The position numbers were made by a program, and so were the translations under genes. Positions 24,101 through 35,643 of a stretch of DNA of 64,000 bases are shown one piece after another; the stretch's first letter is position 1; each line of letters begins with the position of its first letter. Source of the DNA: Dacryopinax spathularia (taxonomy: Eukaryota > Basidiomycota > Dacrymycetes > Dacrymycetales > Dacrymycetaceae); assembly GCA_037974965.1 (NCBI GenBank), contig JBBPFI010000003.1, positions 1,178,001 through 1,242,000 on the forward strand. Direction: 5' to 3'. Below the pieces are notes generated by a model. That model was given only the letters and a program-made list of their open reading frames with translations. It was not told where the DNA came from and ran no database searches.

Positions 24101-25665
24101 CTTGAGCCGGAAGCTCCTCGAGGAGCGCCCAGATCAGGGCAAAGGCGTATTCTTGACGTTCTCCCGGTGTCGTTATGTCGCAAACAAATAACGGGACGTC
24201 GTGTCGACAGACCAAGATGACTACGCCGGTCACATCGAAGACCTGTTCCGATACGAGCTGCGCCTCTTCATCCGCAACTTTGAAGGCTTTCCGACAGCGG
24301 TCCAGTGCCTCCTGATCTAGCTTGGTCGAGGTCCGCCGGTCCGGTCTTCCCGCAGCTGCGGCCTTGGCGGCTTCCATTCTGGCCCGAGCTGTAGCCACCG
24401 CTGCGCGAGGTAGATAGAGATCCGGTTCAAATAGTAGCGGCGAGATCCCTCCGGTTCTCAAGCGTTTGAGTTGTCGGTTGCCGTCCAGAGCGACCAGAAC
24501 ATCCGCTCCACTGCAGTTCGGTGAGCGGATGAAGCACCAGGGCAAGATCACGTACCTTGAAGGTGACCGACCCCACTGGATCAGGCCAAAGCAGGCCGGA
24601 CAGCGAAGCTGCATCCTTGCACTGGCCCGAGCTGGCCTCAGGTCACCCTCGCCCGGTGGTCCTGTCTCCATGGAAGGTGGTAGTCGTTCCTCGATTTGTC
24701 TGCGTAGATCGGACTCCCATTGCCAGCGACAGCGATCGTACCACAGGCTCGCGCTGCTAAACCCTCGGCGCCAAGGATCTTGAAGCGGCCGTGTCTGGTC
24801 ACAGAGATGGTCAGATCCGTAGCCCTAGCCTGTAGTAGAGTCCAATTACCTGATCTGCTGTGAGATAATATATGCCCTGTTCCGCTTGCGATCGGACCAA
24901 GGCCTCACAGAACGCATCATTGGGTGTGGCGCAGGCATCGTACAGATGCAGGTAATGGTCGAGCAGGTCCAGCGCGAAGGCGCGCGGTGCAGACCTGGGG
25001 GAGCTTGGCCAGAATCCAAATCGTACCAACGCCAGAGCAACAGGATGATCAGGACAGCCTACGGCGGTTCTGATCGCATAACCTAGATTGTAGTCTCAGC
25101 AGGGCAGACAGGGGTGGCAGAGAGCTGGTCGGAACTCACCTGTAAAGCCTATGCACACCACCTGATACGACCTCCGCGCTCCGCACCGGTCTGAGCAGCA
25201 GTCCATCTGGCCCTCTGACATGCTCCGACCATCGTCTCCAGAGCCATGGTGCGCTCTCAGTGCTGCAACCAACCGAGGGACCAGATCCGACCATTCATTG
25301 TATGTCGCCTGTCGTGCCAGATGATAGCGCGTCGCTCGGGTCCTTGGCATGGGTACCGCGTCCGACTCGGCGGGTCCGAACACAGTCTCCCATTCCTCAT
25401 CGCCCGGGTCCAGGGGACTGGGGACGGGCGTGGGCACGCTCGTCGTTGCACCCCTCCATTGAGATCCGGCGCTGAAAGAGGGGAGCTGAGAATCAGGAGA
25501 GGCATTGCGCCGTGTCTTGTGCTGTCCTCGTCCCAGCGGGATCCGAGCGAGCGTCGTTCGGGGCGTACCAGGGGGCACCGATCCACCTGGAGAAGAGGGC
25601 GGACCCGCTCTCCCTCTCTTGCGAGGTGCTGGTCCGAATCTGATCGCGGTCCGGGGAAAGTCCAT
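21134..25665 (-). CDS. KDZ transposase fused to a C-terminal Ulp1-type cysteine protease
   Basis: Ten exons (25665-25140, 25094-24850, 24794-24556, 24510-24045, 23995-23801, 23745-23532, 23478-23110, 23053-22092, 22038-21544, 21436-21134) join in frame to 1,337 aa. The N-terminus has a CxC1-like cysteine cluster (CCSDRCG, then GCPDHPVALALVRFGFWPSS and DLLDHYLHLYDAC). The catalytic core follows: CPACFG, VALDGNRQLKRLR, VTGVVILVCRHDVPLFV, LYDIGCQVDHSCDL, HAYGHEWACQVVYNPRR and GFGLTDGEGSERVWS. The acidic residues expected for an RNase H-fold DDE/DDD-type nuclease (DGN, YDIG, GEGSER) are all present. A helical region follows, then a Ulp1/C48 domain with GNHWILAHVDVENRRITVHDSL and QVGSSECGLWVLAHML, giving His, Asp, Gln and Cys in the right order. 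The protein should cut and rejoin the element ends; the protease may process it or remove SUMO. The last intron, about 107 bp, is the least certain join. Confidence 0.88.
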
Positions 25666-26472
25666 ATCACCTGGGGCAAGGTGACGCGTACGGATGCCCT
25701 CAAGTCGAACTGATCTGCTCAGTCAGTAGTGTTGACAGCGTTCAGAGAGGTACATTTCACGGACAGGGTCTGTTCACCTGGACACCATCTGAACACCGTC
25801 TGAACACTGCAATCCGGTGTCCGCTTGATCCCACCCCTCGATCCGCGCTCCCTGGCGCGCTGAACAAATCACAAAAGGCCTGCGATCTGGCATCGGCTCG
25901 GTGGATTTCTGTTTGGCCTGAAGGGAATATGGTCAGCTCGCGACTTCAGCGGACCCGATCACTAACCCTTATCAGGTACAACCCGCTCGCGCTCTTGTCA
26001 ATCTCATGGCCGACCTGGCTCTCTTCCCGCTTTTCCTCGTGCTCATTGCTCTCGCACCACCCATCATCGATCTGGCCTCATGTGGTAGGCTGCCTGAAGA
26101 CCAGACGACGGCTTGGCCTACTGATATTCAGGACAGGCATGGAGCCGATGTCGGGTCCAGGACTCCAGAAGTAATCCAGCAGACTTCCAGCTTGACGCTC
26201 TCGGACTTCGTCCAGGTCAGATCCTGGCGTTGGAGTGTGAAATCGGGCTAGTGGGACAGAGGAGGATAGGTTCGTTCGAAGCGGTTCTCCCGCATATTTG
26301 ATCAAGCCCGGCCATTCACGGTCATGATCAGGGTCTATTGATATTATCGACGCGGAGGACGCGTCGGTCACGGGGAAGCAACCGGCTTAACTTCTGACGA
26401 CCAGGTCCATCTGACAACAACTACTTCCTTGGCACAGTCCACTTCTTTGTCTGGATCAGACACAGCTCGCAA
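25666..26472. promoter_or_regulatory. Divergent promoter region between transposase and GRF gene 1
   Basis: About 800 bp separate the start codons of the minus-strand transposase and the plus-strand GRF gene 1. A cluster of imperfect repeats (GGACACCATCTGAACACCG, then GTCTGAACACTG) lies at 25,779-25,808, close to the transposase start, and could be an operator. Short open frames at 25,929-26,251 (+) and 26,078-26,625 (-) have no recognisable domain; a leading exon of GRF gene 1 could be among them. Confidence 0.35.
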
Positions 26473-27509
26473 ATGGCAATGGATGATTATCAGCTCGGAC
26501 CACTCGACCGGATCCCTCCCCCCCCTTGTTGGTGCTTGGGGGAACGCTTGCCCAACACTTCGAGGAGCATGCAATACCGCCGGCCCGGTCCTCGACAGGA
26601 TGAGCGCATATATGGTATGCATCACGCCTGATCATCAGATATACTCAGATCTGATTATGTTACTCCAGTGTGCGCGGAACGATCTGACTGGGAAATGCTC
26701 CGATTGGCCCTGGCCAGTCTGTCCCCCGGCGCTCAGCAAAGGTCCCAGGCCGCAACAGAGATCTGGACGGCCCGGTCACACGATCCTCCGCAGACAACCG
26801 CGTATACTCAGGCCTGGCTACAGGCTGCCCAGGAGGAAGGCGATCGCAGATGGGGTCGGGGCTGGAGGTTGCGTCTGCGGACGCCAAAGACAAGAACAGG
26901 CGGCAATGCAGCTCCCGGCTGCAGTTTTGCGAGTGAGTATCTGACCTCGGTTCTGTCAGGTCTGAACTCTGACTGGAAGTAGTGTGGTGGAGGGACTGGG
27001 TTCGGATCTGGCGCGCACTGCCAGGTCTCATGGGTGTGCACCGGTCTGGGTCATTGTGCCCTGTCAGTCCATTCTTCCCATCGCTCTCCGGGCATGAACT
27101 GATGGAGGGTCAGATGCCCGCATCAGCTCCAGCAGATCAGACACTCGGCCACAGGTCCGAGTCCAAGCCTGTCGAGGTGCTGTCCCAGTCGGGTCCGAAT
27201 GAGATGGGCTTCCAGGATCCCGGTTGGTGGAGGTCTCTGCATGCCGAAGCTTGCATAGATCCTTATGCTACCGATCGATGGGAAGCATCGCCGTCGATTC
27301 CGATCCTGGACAACCATCTGTTCGAACTGGAAGGATTCGATCATTGGTTTGACGAGATGTTCCTGGACGGGAATCTGCGTGTATGTCCTGCTAACGAGGG
27401 CGATCGGGTCGTGCCGGACTTCGCCGACAGCATCTATCCTTTCCTTGCCCCAAGCGGCCCGGCCAAGGTCGACTTGCAAGGGGGGGATCAGATTGCGCGT
27501 AAGGGTTGA
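26473..27509 (+). CDS. GRF-type zinc-finger protein 1 (KDZ element cargo)
   Basis: Three exons (26473-26614, 26669-26932, 26983-27509) join to 310 aa. Residues near the N-terminus read PPPPCWCLGERLP, then RPGPRQDERIYVCAERSDWE, and after about 60 residues PGCSFAMWWRDWVRIW. This is the GRF zinc-finger plan (CxC, GR-type loop, YxC, then CxFxxW) with a long insertion before the last Cys. GRF fingers bind single-stranded nucleic acid in proteins such as NEIL3, APE2 and TOP3A. The C-terminal half is acidic and unrecognised. The first intron falls in the YVC codon in phase 1, exactly as in the other two GRF genes of the element. The gene could extend through one more intron after 27,496. Confidence 0.65.
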
Positions 27510-27826
27510 TTGTTCACTTGTTCTTGCATTCCCTAGTATAATGAGTTCTGGCCTGTTTAGGTCAGAACAATAATCGGATTGTCATTGTCCCGAGCAAGTG
27601 CACATCTTTATAGTCCCTCAGTCCCTGATCAGAACAAAAGAAGCCAAAGAGTCCATGCGGCTGCTGCCTCATGTGGTCCGCGAGGCGCACGCGCGGTTGC
27701 CTTCCGGCCCAAGGCTTATAGTTCGCACTGCTATCGCCCACAATCCATCCATCTGGTCCGACCCGACCTCTCTCGTACTCCTCAGCACCTTGTTCGCCCT
27801 CCCAGCCCTCCTACGTCCTCTTCACC

Positions 27827-29335
27827 ATGCCACCCATGTGGGTCCGTGCCTCCGATCTGGATTCTCAGACTGGTTTGCTCCGACCCCCTCCTGGAGCAGG
27901 GAGGGGCGGCGGGCCTCACCCTCCCCCCGCCATTCCGATCCAACCTCGCGGTGTAACTTTCGATCTGCTGGAAGGACCCGAAGGGCCCCATCTTCGCCCC
28001 CCTCTGTGCTGGTGCTCCCATCCTGAGATGGGTCTGTTCTCCTACGCTGCCAAGTTCATGAATTGGAAGAGCGGAGGTCGTTTCCGACATGAGGTCTATG
28101 GTGAGCACTCCCATCCTCACCATACACGAGTTCGGCACTGATCATACGCGTCAGTGTGCTTCGAGCGGGCCGAGTGGTTCGCTCTGGCTCGTCAATCAGA
28201 GGCTTGGCACAATGAAGTCGACCGGCTCGGGCTTGATCCGGAGCAGATCAGAGGGTGTCCGGCCGATATTGAGGGAGCGGCTCGCTGGGGACCTAACTGG
28301 AGGCGGCTCAAGCTCAACGCCGGACCGGGCCATGCTACTATGCAAGCGCCGGGCTGTGATTTTATGCGTGAGTGATTTTTCTCTGCGATTGGATTGGGAG
28401 GGAACTGATCCTGGCACGACAGTTTGGTATCGGGACTATCTCCGCCTACTTCGCATTGAGGAACTGCGTCAGAACGTGCTACCCGCTCCGCCTGGTATAC
28501 AGGCCGGATTGCGGCAAGCGGGGCCGGCCGTAAGTGATCAGGTCTGTTAGGCTGAGAGTAGAAGCTGAACGGTGGTCAGTTCGACAACGATGACGCGCGG
28601 TCAGTCGCCAGTTTGGCCCGCGGCGATCGCCAGCTGCGCTCACGCATGAAGCACTACACGGACGATCAGTTATCTGTCCTGATACCGACCGATGTTCAGA
28701 TCGAGCTCGACGAAGATACGATACGCAATGCGGCCAGGAATCCTTTCTACGCGTGGGATGCTGTGTCTGAGCCGGGTGAAGTTGATGACACGCTCGACGA
28801 TCTGGTCGACTTCAACGAGTACTTCGATCTGACCTTCGCCAAGGCTCGTGCGCCTGGTCCCGCCAATCCGAATGTCCGTCCGATCATCTATCCCGCCGAA
28901 GGCCCCATCTATTTGTTCCTCCGCACTGCGGCTGGGGCCGATCGCTGCACGCCTGGTGATGGCCGGGTCACCCAGTGGCTCGGCGATCTGGCTGACAATC
29001 CGACTACTCCGACCAGGACGGCTCCCCCCATCGTTCCGATTCACAGCTCGCCCATGTCCGATGGAGGACCGGACCGCACTCCCAGTCCATCTCGTGGTGC
29101 CTTCAGCAGCGGGAGCAGCAGCCAGGGCGGCCGCTCTCCTACTCGCGCAAGTCGACCAGGTCGGTCTGATCAATCCGCGGGATCTGGGTTGAACACGGTC
29201 CAGTTCCTTCGGCATGCTACAGGAGGTCATCATGGTGATGTGTACGACCCTCGCACCGGTCGATACGGCGCCCCTCCCCTTGGTTACAGCGGCCTCGATC
29301 CGGACAACTCCGAAATGGACAGTACGGACACGTAA
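27827..29335 (+). CDS. GRF-type zinc-finger protein 2 (KDZ element cargo)
   Basis: Four exons (27827-28100, 28155-28367, 28423-28529, 28580-29335) join to 449 aa. The finger reads RPPLCWCSHPEMG, then WKSGGRFRHEVYVCFERAEW, and after about 60 residues PGCDFMLWYRDYLRLLR, giving four Cys in CxC ... C ... C order. A middle region (MKHYTDDQLSVLIPTDVQIELDEDTIRNAA without a known domain) and a Ser/Pro-rich tail follow. It lies about 320 bp downstream of GRF gene 1 on the same strand and shares its first-intron position and phase, so the two are paralogues. Function within the element is unknown; single-stranded DNA binding is inferred from the family. Confidence 0.68.
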
Positions 29336-29926
29336 AGTGTGATCGTATCTCCATCCGAGCTGGGCTCAAGTGTTTCCCGACCTTCTGCGTTGGTCTGAGT
29401 GTTTTGTTGCTCCAGATCTCCTCCATTAGCCTTCTGTCTCCCTAGTACTGCTCTGCGCTGTTCTGATACGTCTCTAGCTCTAGCCTCTTAAGGAATCCTC
29501 GCTGCATGTAGTCCCATGAGCTTTTCAGGTCGGAACGGCTCATCGGCGTAGCACGTATTACAATGATTGATCTGTTCATACTTCATACCGTGTTTGAAGC
29601 GCATGATCCACTTGGTCTGTGCTGAATGTCCCGATCAATTCTCGCAAGTAATCAAATCCATTACAACAGGTCCGATAATACAGCATGTTATTTCGGGATC
29701 GCCGGTCAGACCAAACTACAATCAGTCCGCTAGTGTACATGCAACACAACACAAGACATGATGACGCATGAGTCCGCTAATACATCAAGTAATGCATGTA
29801 ACGCCGATCGGACCAGTCGGGAAAGTAGCCAGCTAATATACAACACACAATACAGTGACCAAGCACGATCCGGTCTCAGGCTGAGGTGAGGGATCACAGG
29901 ACAGAACATTGGGACTTACTAACTGT
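29336..29926. other. Convergent intergenic spacer inside the KDZ element
   Basis: This separates the 3' ends of GRF gene 2 (+) and GRF gene 3 (-). It is AT-richer than the surroundings, especially 29,560-29,860, consistent with terminators and 3' UTRs. No gene is seen. Confidence 0.4.
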
Positions 29927-31320
29927 TCAAAGTCTGGGAGGACCGGAAGTCCTCCCTCGGGCCAGACGGGTTTCTTCCCAGTCCTGAAGAAACTGCTGCC
30001 ACCAAACATCCCAGTGCGCCGACAACACCTCATCGCGCTCTGCTTGGGTCAGTTCACGATGGCGATGGCGATTGCTGAGCAGATTGAGGCGTTCAGGTGC
30101 CATGCCACGCTGACCTGGCCCTGGAGGTATGGCCGGAGCGGAGACTTCAGTTCGAGATGCTGACAACCGAGAAGAAGATGCGGAGGGCCCACTCGAGAGA
30201 TTCAGATCGGGTTCCTGCTTGATGGTCTTCTCCGGCCGCGCCTGCAGGGACGTCTTCTTGGATCCTTGTCCTTGGGTCGGACACGCGAGTGAATCCGGAC
30301 AGTTCCCTGCGTGGTGGGCGGAAGGAGCCGTATTCTCTGCATCGGAGTAGGAGGCTTGAGCGACCTGATCGGCCCATTTCTCGATGTCGAGTTCGGCGGG
30401 CAGAACGTCGATGTCGAAATCCCAGTCATCCAGGTAGTCGTGCGGGTCAGAGTGGGAGGGAGAGACTTGAGTGGATGCGGTCGTCAGATCACACGTGTTT
30501 GTGACCTGCCCAGAGTTAGCTAGCCCAGGATCGCAGCGGATCCCATCATACCTGAGCATGCGAGGATGGAGTACGAGGTTGCACGGCTTTGATCGGATAC
30601 TTGTACGGAGCGGGGCGGTTCTGGCGAGTCTGCAGGGGACGAGGATCAGATCAGGCGCATGCGTTTGTAATTGGTACGCACAGAGCTATTGAATGATCCT
30701 CCCGATTCCCCAGCGCGGTGTTCACGCGCTCGGGTAGGTGCCAAGGTGTGGGCCAGAGGCTGGTTCTCCTTGCCGGCGCGTGGTCTCATCAGGTCGCTCC
30801 CAGCAGGCCTGGACGGGCCTGCCTCAGTGAGTCCACGAGGGACGGAACTGAGGTTCTGGCCGCGGAGCGATTGCTTGAGCAGCCAGTCGCGCTTATAGAC
30901 TAGAGAACGGTAAGCGATTAGATCGTGTCAGGAAGGTCGGATGGGCGCACTGAAGAAGTCACAGCCAGGTGCGACCTGGTCAGGATCAGGCGATCCCCCG
31001 CGCAGCTCCTTTTCCACCTTACGCTTCAAAGCGCCCTTCCCCCAGCGTGCTTCGGCTCGGATGACATGAACGTTGGGTGGGCGCTTGCTCTCCGGTATGT
31101 TCCCACATGCTCGGTCCAGATCCCGAGCTTGACGAACGGAGTTGAGCCAGTCGTTTCGCTCCGCACAGACTGCCGTTTAATGAGCATATATGCAGGGTCG
31201 GATCAATGAAAGGAGGGACTTACGGAACAGCCATTCACCCTGCATCGGGCCGGGTTTCCTCTGAACGTATCCGCGAGTGGGCATGCAACACATGCAAGAT
31301 GGGCGGTCGTCGAGCTCCAT
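29927..31320 (-). CDS. GRF-type zinc-finger protein 3 (KDZ element cargo)
   Basis: Five exons (31320-31224, 31169-30951, 30899-30682, 30629-30552, 30505-29927) join to 396 aa. The finger begins MELDDRPSCMCCMPTRGYVQ, continues through MQGEWLFLCAERNDWLN, and closes after about 60 residues with PGCDFFIYKRDWLLKQ. The last aromatic is Tyr where the paralogues have Trp. The first intron is again phase 1 just before the CAER/CFER block. The C-terminal half is acidic then basic (DDWDFDIDVLPAELDIEKWA; NRHRHRELTQAERDEVLSAH). The first intron contains one copy of the palindrome GCATATATGC. It points away from the other two GRF genes. Confidence 0.65.
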
Positions 31321-32212
31321 TGCGATAGCGATCAGGCCAGTTAGGATGTGGGTTAGGGGGTTGACAAGGATCGGTGGTCGGATTGGTTGGTCGAGTGAGG
31401 GCAAGTGGGAGGGAGTGAGCAGATGTGAAGGGAGGCGGTCTTCGGATATGAAGGTGGGAGGTCGGAGAATGGAGGGGGTATATATATGCGCGAGGCGGGG
31501 AAGGAAGGTCGTAGAAATGGGGCGAGTCAGGCCGAAGATCAAGTCATTGTGCGGAAGGATGACTTGACGCGATGACTAGAGTCGACTAGAGACGGGACTG
31601 ATCATTGAAATAGGGGAAGAAGTAAAAGATCTACGTGCATTGATGTTAGGCAACTCCTATCATCCGTCGGACCAGGGAAATGACTCACAGTCCAGGCCCG
31701 CACTGATCGGTGGAGTTTGCAGTGACGCAGGGGTTCGGATGGGAATACTGCCCGGTCAGTGAACTGATCGTTTCCAAAAGGGGAATAAGCAAAACATCTA
31801 CGTGCGCTTGTGGCAGCACACTCCTATCAAGCGTCCGAACCGAGGAATGACTCACCATGCAGGCCCACACTGATCAGTCGAGTTTGAAGTCAGGCAGTAG
31901 TTCGGATCCGAATACTGCCCGGTCAGTTCTATTGCTGGCCCCAAACAAGAAGCGAAAACAGGAGCATTACAGCTCACCTCATATCTCAAACGCACCTCCG
32001 CGGGAGACTGACTCATGCATACATGGTGATCGGACCGTACTCTTCCGATGATCGCATGCGAAGGAGGTTGAAAGCCAGACCGGACGTTCAGGTCTAACAA
32101 GTCATATCATTCTCGATCAGTTCAGCAAAGGACAGGAGAGAATGAGAACATGGCAATGGAAGGAAACAGGTGATCCGATCATTCGCAGAGAAACAGTGAG
32201 TCAAGAGGCGAA
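31321..32212. other. Spacer in the KDZ element with a tandemly duplicated exon-like unit
   Basis: This region carries two related units of about 170 bp (about 31,640-31,762 and 31,810-31,930). Read on the minus strand, each encodes LTGQYS-PN-C-T-NSTDQCGP and ends in a GTGAGT-type donor. They may be exons of a small Cys-containing gene, but start and end exons cannot be fixed. The rest is the upstream region of GRF gene 3. Confidence 0.4.
31640..31930 (-). repeat. Tandem duplication of an exon-like unit
   Basis: Units at about 31,640-31,762 and 31,810-31,930 share CCTATCA..CGTC, AATGACTCAC, CAGGCCC.CACTGATC and AATACTGCCCGGTCAGT in the same order. Differences are spread through both units, so the duplication is older than the terminal-repeat divergence of the element. 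Confidence 0.5.
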
Positions 32213-35200
32213 TCAGTAGGGGGGAGCAGGTCCCAAATAGTACGGGCGGTAGGGATGAAAGCTGTTCGGGATGGTCGGATCGGCTCGCTGTGGTTGGAGC
32301 AAGGACTGGACAGGAGGGAGAGGGCGAGGTCGAGGCTGAGGCTGAGGCTGAGGCTGATGCTGAGGCTGATGCTGATGCTGAGGCTGAGGCTGAGGACCCG
32401 GATGTGATGGGAGAGCATATAAAGGTTGTGCGATTGGTTCGGGGGGTCTGACCTCGCGGGTTTCTTCGACTATAGACGAAGCTTCCTCCAAAGGCAGAAG
32501 TTGGGGCTGATAGAGACGGGCTGGCCGTCCATCGTGTCGCTCCGTAGGTTTAGCGGGCGCTGGCGGTTCAGGGGGAGGACGGGACAAAGCCCGGCTCAAA
32601 GGTGAGATGGGCGGATCCGAGTGAGGGTATCGAGGCAGAGAGGGGATACGACGACCTGGCTGACCTGAAGATATGGCAAGATTGTTCGGATCCGGGCTCG
32701 GCTGGTCGTCCGTGTCGCTTGCATCTCCTCGTGACCGTTGATCCACAGATTGAGATCGTCTTTGCCTCTTGCGGCTGAAGGCCTGGTCGGCTGAAGGGGC
32801 CTGCCTCCTCTTCCGAAAATGGTCCACGGTCGGCGCAGGCCCAGAAGCGACGTCCCGAGGGGTCGATCGCTCGCGTAAAGAGAGAGCTTGAGGTCGGGTC
32901 GGCGCGGGAAGATGACTGCGCCTTTTCAATTCCTGGTTGTAAGTCCAGGCGGACCCATCGACCCGCAAGATCAAGGGGGGATCCACAGCGGCCAGATCAC
33001 GAATAGCGTCTAGATATTAGAACGGGGGTCAGATCCGCTCCTGGTACGGATCGGTACGCACCTTTACTCCAACGCCGAACGGATACCTTCAGCTTGGGAA
33101 CCGTGGTCGTGTAGGCGATCCAGACGGGAACCAACTGGTCGTGCGGGGTGTTCTGAAGCTGTGTTTTGAGATCGTGGGGCCAAGGACCATGGTCAGGCCA
33201 GTTGACCAGAGTGCACTGATATTGTATCATGGCATCTTCTATATGTGGACCCCAACGATTGTTGGAGGGGGGCTTGGCATCCAGATCACTCAATCGCATG
33301 GCATCGTCTGGGAGAAACAAGAGCATGAGCAAGAACCGGTCTGATCTTTGGGGTCTGAGACGTACATAACAGATCCTTTCCATACTTTTTAATGTCATCC
33401 TTCATGGCCCGAACGCCGGCGATCTTGGTCCCCAAGTGCGCGCGAGGATCCACAGTGTCGTCTGGGGGTGGATTGGTGGCCAGAGCGGTATAGTGGTGCC
33501 TGTATGAGGATCACCGAGTTAGATCAGATCGATACGTCGGCTAAGAGATCTACTCACGTCGCCCAGTCGCGCACGCGCATGCTCTCACCTTCCGCAGTGA
33601 GGCGAGAGAGGGTCTGACCCATCTGATAGGAGGTAAGCGTACATTTGGGGCGGATGCATGGAAGAGCAGTACCCCTCGGACCCCATCTGACTCCCAAACC
33701 ATTACCAACCGACCGCCGTCCATTGGGTTCAGACCTACAATTTGAAATCGACCACCGATTGAGCATCTTGCATCGTAGTTGGAGAACTGAATGTGAAGGT
33801 GAGCATTCAGGTCTCGCAGGCAAGGATGAGCGGCAAGCAGACCAGGTATTGCGCCGAGCGCACGAATCGATCAAAGAGCTCTTTGCGCTCGGTTGCGGAT
33901 AAGGACTCCGCCTTGGGCTGGTCCTGCCTTGATAACCACTCCTCCAGCTCTTCGACCAGACCAGGTTGCCGGGCCCGCCGAAGATATTGTTTGCGGGTGG
34001 CCTTATGATCGTATGGTTCTGAAGCGGGTCAGCGTAGTTAAAGGGATATGAAGGAGCCACTCTTACCACCAGCAGGGCGCTCGGTCCGGGCCCGCTGCTG
34101 GAAGATATTCCAAGGATTGGTCTGGCGCGCGTAGCCAGTAAATACTCCTACGTCTTTCCACACCCGACCCGGGTCTATCTGATAATGCTCCGCGATCTCG
34201 TCAACAATCGCGCGAATCAAGGTCTGAGCAATCCGTCGGCCCAGTTTGGCGCTTGCAGGCAAGGGACCCGGTGCCTTGGGCCAATGCCTGCGGTAATAGG
34301 TGCTGAGAAGGGTGAAAGCCCTCTTGCGCTGATACTGCAAATCGTCCGGATCCGAATGGCCGTCCAAGCTGAGCTCCAAAGCCTCCAACAGTCGACGATC
34401 TTGCTCATCATGGATCTGACCATCGTCCTCTTCCTCTTCCTGATTTTCTAACCGAAAATCAGGACCGATCCTCTCCTCAACCTCCTCGCCCTCTTCGTCA
34501 TCCTCGCTCTCCTCTTGCCCTTCCGCACTCGGAGATATCCGATACCCCTGATGATCGGACGGTGATCTGGAGTCTGAAGGCGAACGGCGAGGAGGCAGAT
34601 CGGTCTGCTCGTGTAGCGGATTTTCATCTGGCAAGGCAGGAGGGTCTCTGGACCCTTCAGAGTCGACATGTGGAATGTGGGGATGAGATCCGGCCCTATG
34701 AGATCCGGTTCCATGGTCCGCCGGTGCAGTACTGTACTGAACGGGTCCTCGAGGAACGTGCCGGATGGGATCACAATGAGAGCAAGCAGCGGGGGGAACG
34801 GGAGCTAGCACCTGGGGAGTATGAATGAGATCAGATCGATATACATTGCAAGACCAGCCACCCACCCAAGGAGGAGGTTGGGGAAGGAGAGAGGATCCGC
34901 TCGAGGCAGACGACCAGGACTCCATGGCCCTATCGATGGGGGTCGGTTCCATGAACGGAGGTCTTTCAAGATCGGCATGGATGTGCGGCAGCGCAGGATC
35001 GCTCTTCGGAGTGGAATCTAGAGAGGGGTCAGAGCAGATCCGATGAAGTGGGGACAGTAAAGTGATTTACGGATGAAGGCATGGTCAGCCGGATCCGTAA
35101 ACATATGTTGAAACAGGGTGAATTCGTCCAGAGCGGATCCGAATGCTGCCTCGTGTGATACGTTGACCATCTGATCTATTAGACCATTACCTGCAGGCTG

Positions 35201-35417
35201 AAAACCGTGCGCGAATGTCATGCCATGCAGAGCCGTAGGTCCGGCCGTCTTGTGGGTCATTCGGTGGGCAGCGCCGGGGGCAGGCACTGAGCAGATCTGG
35301 TTAGATCTGTACAGATGGTAACAGGCCGGAACACTGACCTAGACCTGAGCGGGCGTTTGGAGACCTGAACATCCGTTCTAGTCCGGCAGCAGGAGGAGAA
35401 GGAGGCCTGAAAGCCAT
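32213..35417 (-). CDS. Unrecognised multi-exon cargo protein of the KDZ element
   Basis: The first exons are well defined (35417-35339, 35286-35071, 35017-34067, 34018-33843, 33786-33558). They continue through about 33,505-33,380, about 33,340-33,060 and a last exon ending at 32,213. The N-terminus is MAFRPPSPPAAGLERMFRSP. An acidic Glu-rich stretch precedes a conserved-looking block (ALELSLDGHSDPDDLQYQRK; RRIAQTLIRAIVDEIAEHYQ; VFTGYARQTNPWNIFQQRAR). The middle includes FSNYDARCSIGGRFQIVGLN and LPDDAMRLSDLDAKPPSNNR. The C-terminus is Pro/Gln-rich with a (Gln-Pro) array encoded by a GGCTGA hexanucleotide repeat (about 32,336-32,392). I do not recognise the family. The NPWNxF block and acidic linker suggest a nuclear protein, but this is inference. 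Confidence 0.55.
32336..32392. repeat. GGCTGA/GGCTGATGCTGA hexanucleotide repeat
   Basis: An imperfect hexanucleotide array within the last exon of the unrecognised cargo gene. It encodes alternating Gln-Pro and Gln-His-Gln on the minus strand. Confidence 0.8.
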
Positions 35418-35643
35418 CAAGAGTGGTAAGGGAATGCGGGGGAAGACCTTTACCTGATCAGGAAGGTTGGACGCGAACAGATAACAGGTCTGTACGGGTC
35501 CAAACAAACCTGCACAGCGCGTCGCGGGTCACGTGAGCTCCATCTCTCTCCCATAACGGTCAGATCGAAGACATCAACGCCCAACAGTGTCGATTAATAC
35601 GCTCTATCCTGCCTATTACAGCTTCGACTCGGACCTGATACTG

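Noticed and set aside
25972-29335. Possible TET/JBP dioxygenase gene, as often linked to KDZ elements in mushrooms
   Set aside because: I looked for the HxD and downstream His/Arg pattern of TET/JBP enzymes in the cargo genes and did not find it; the genes instead show GRF-type Cys patterns.
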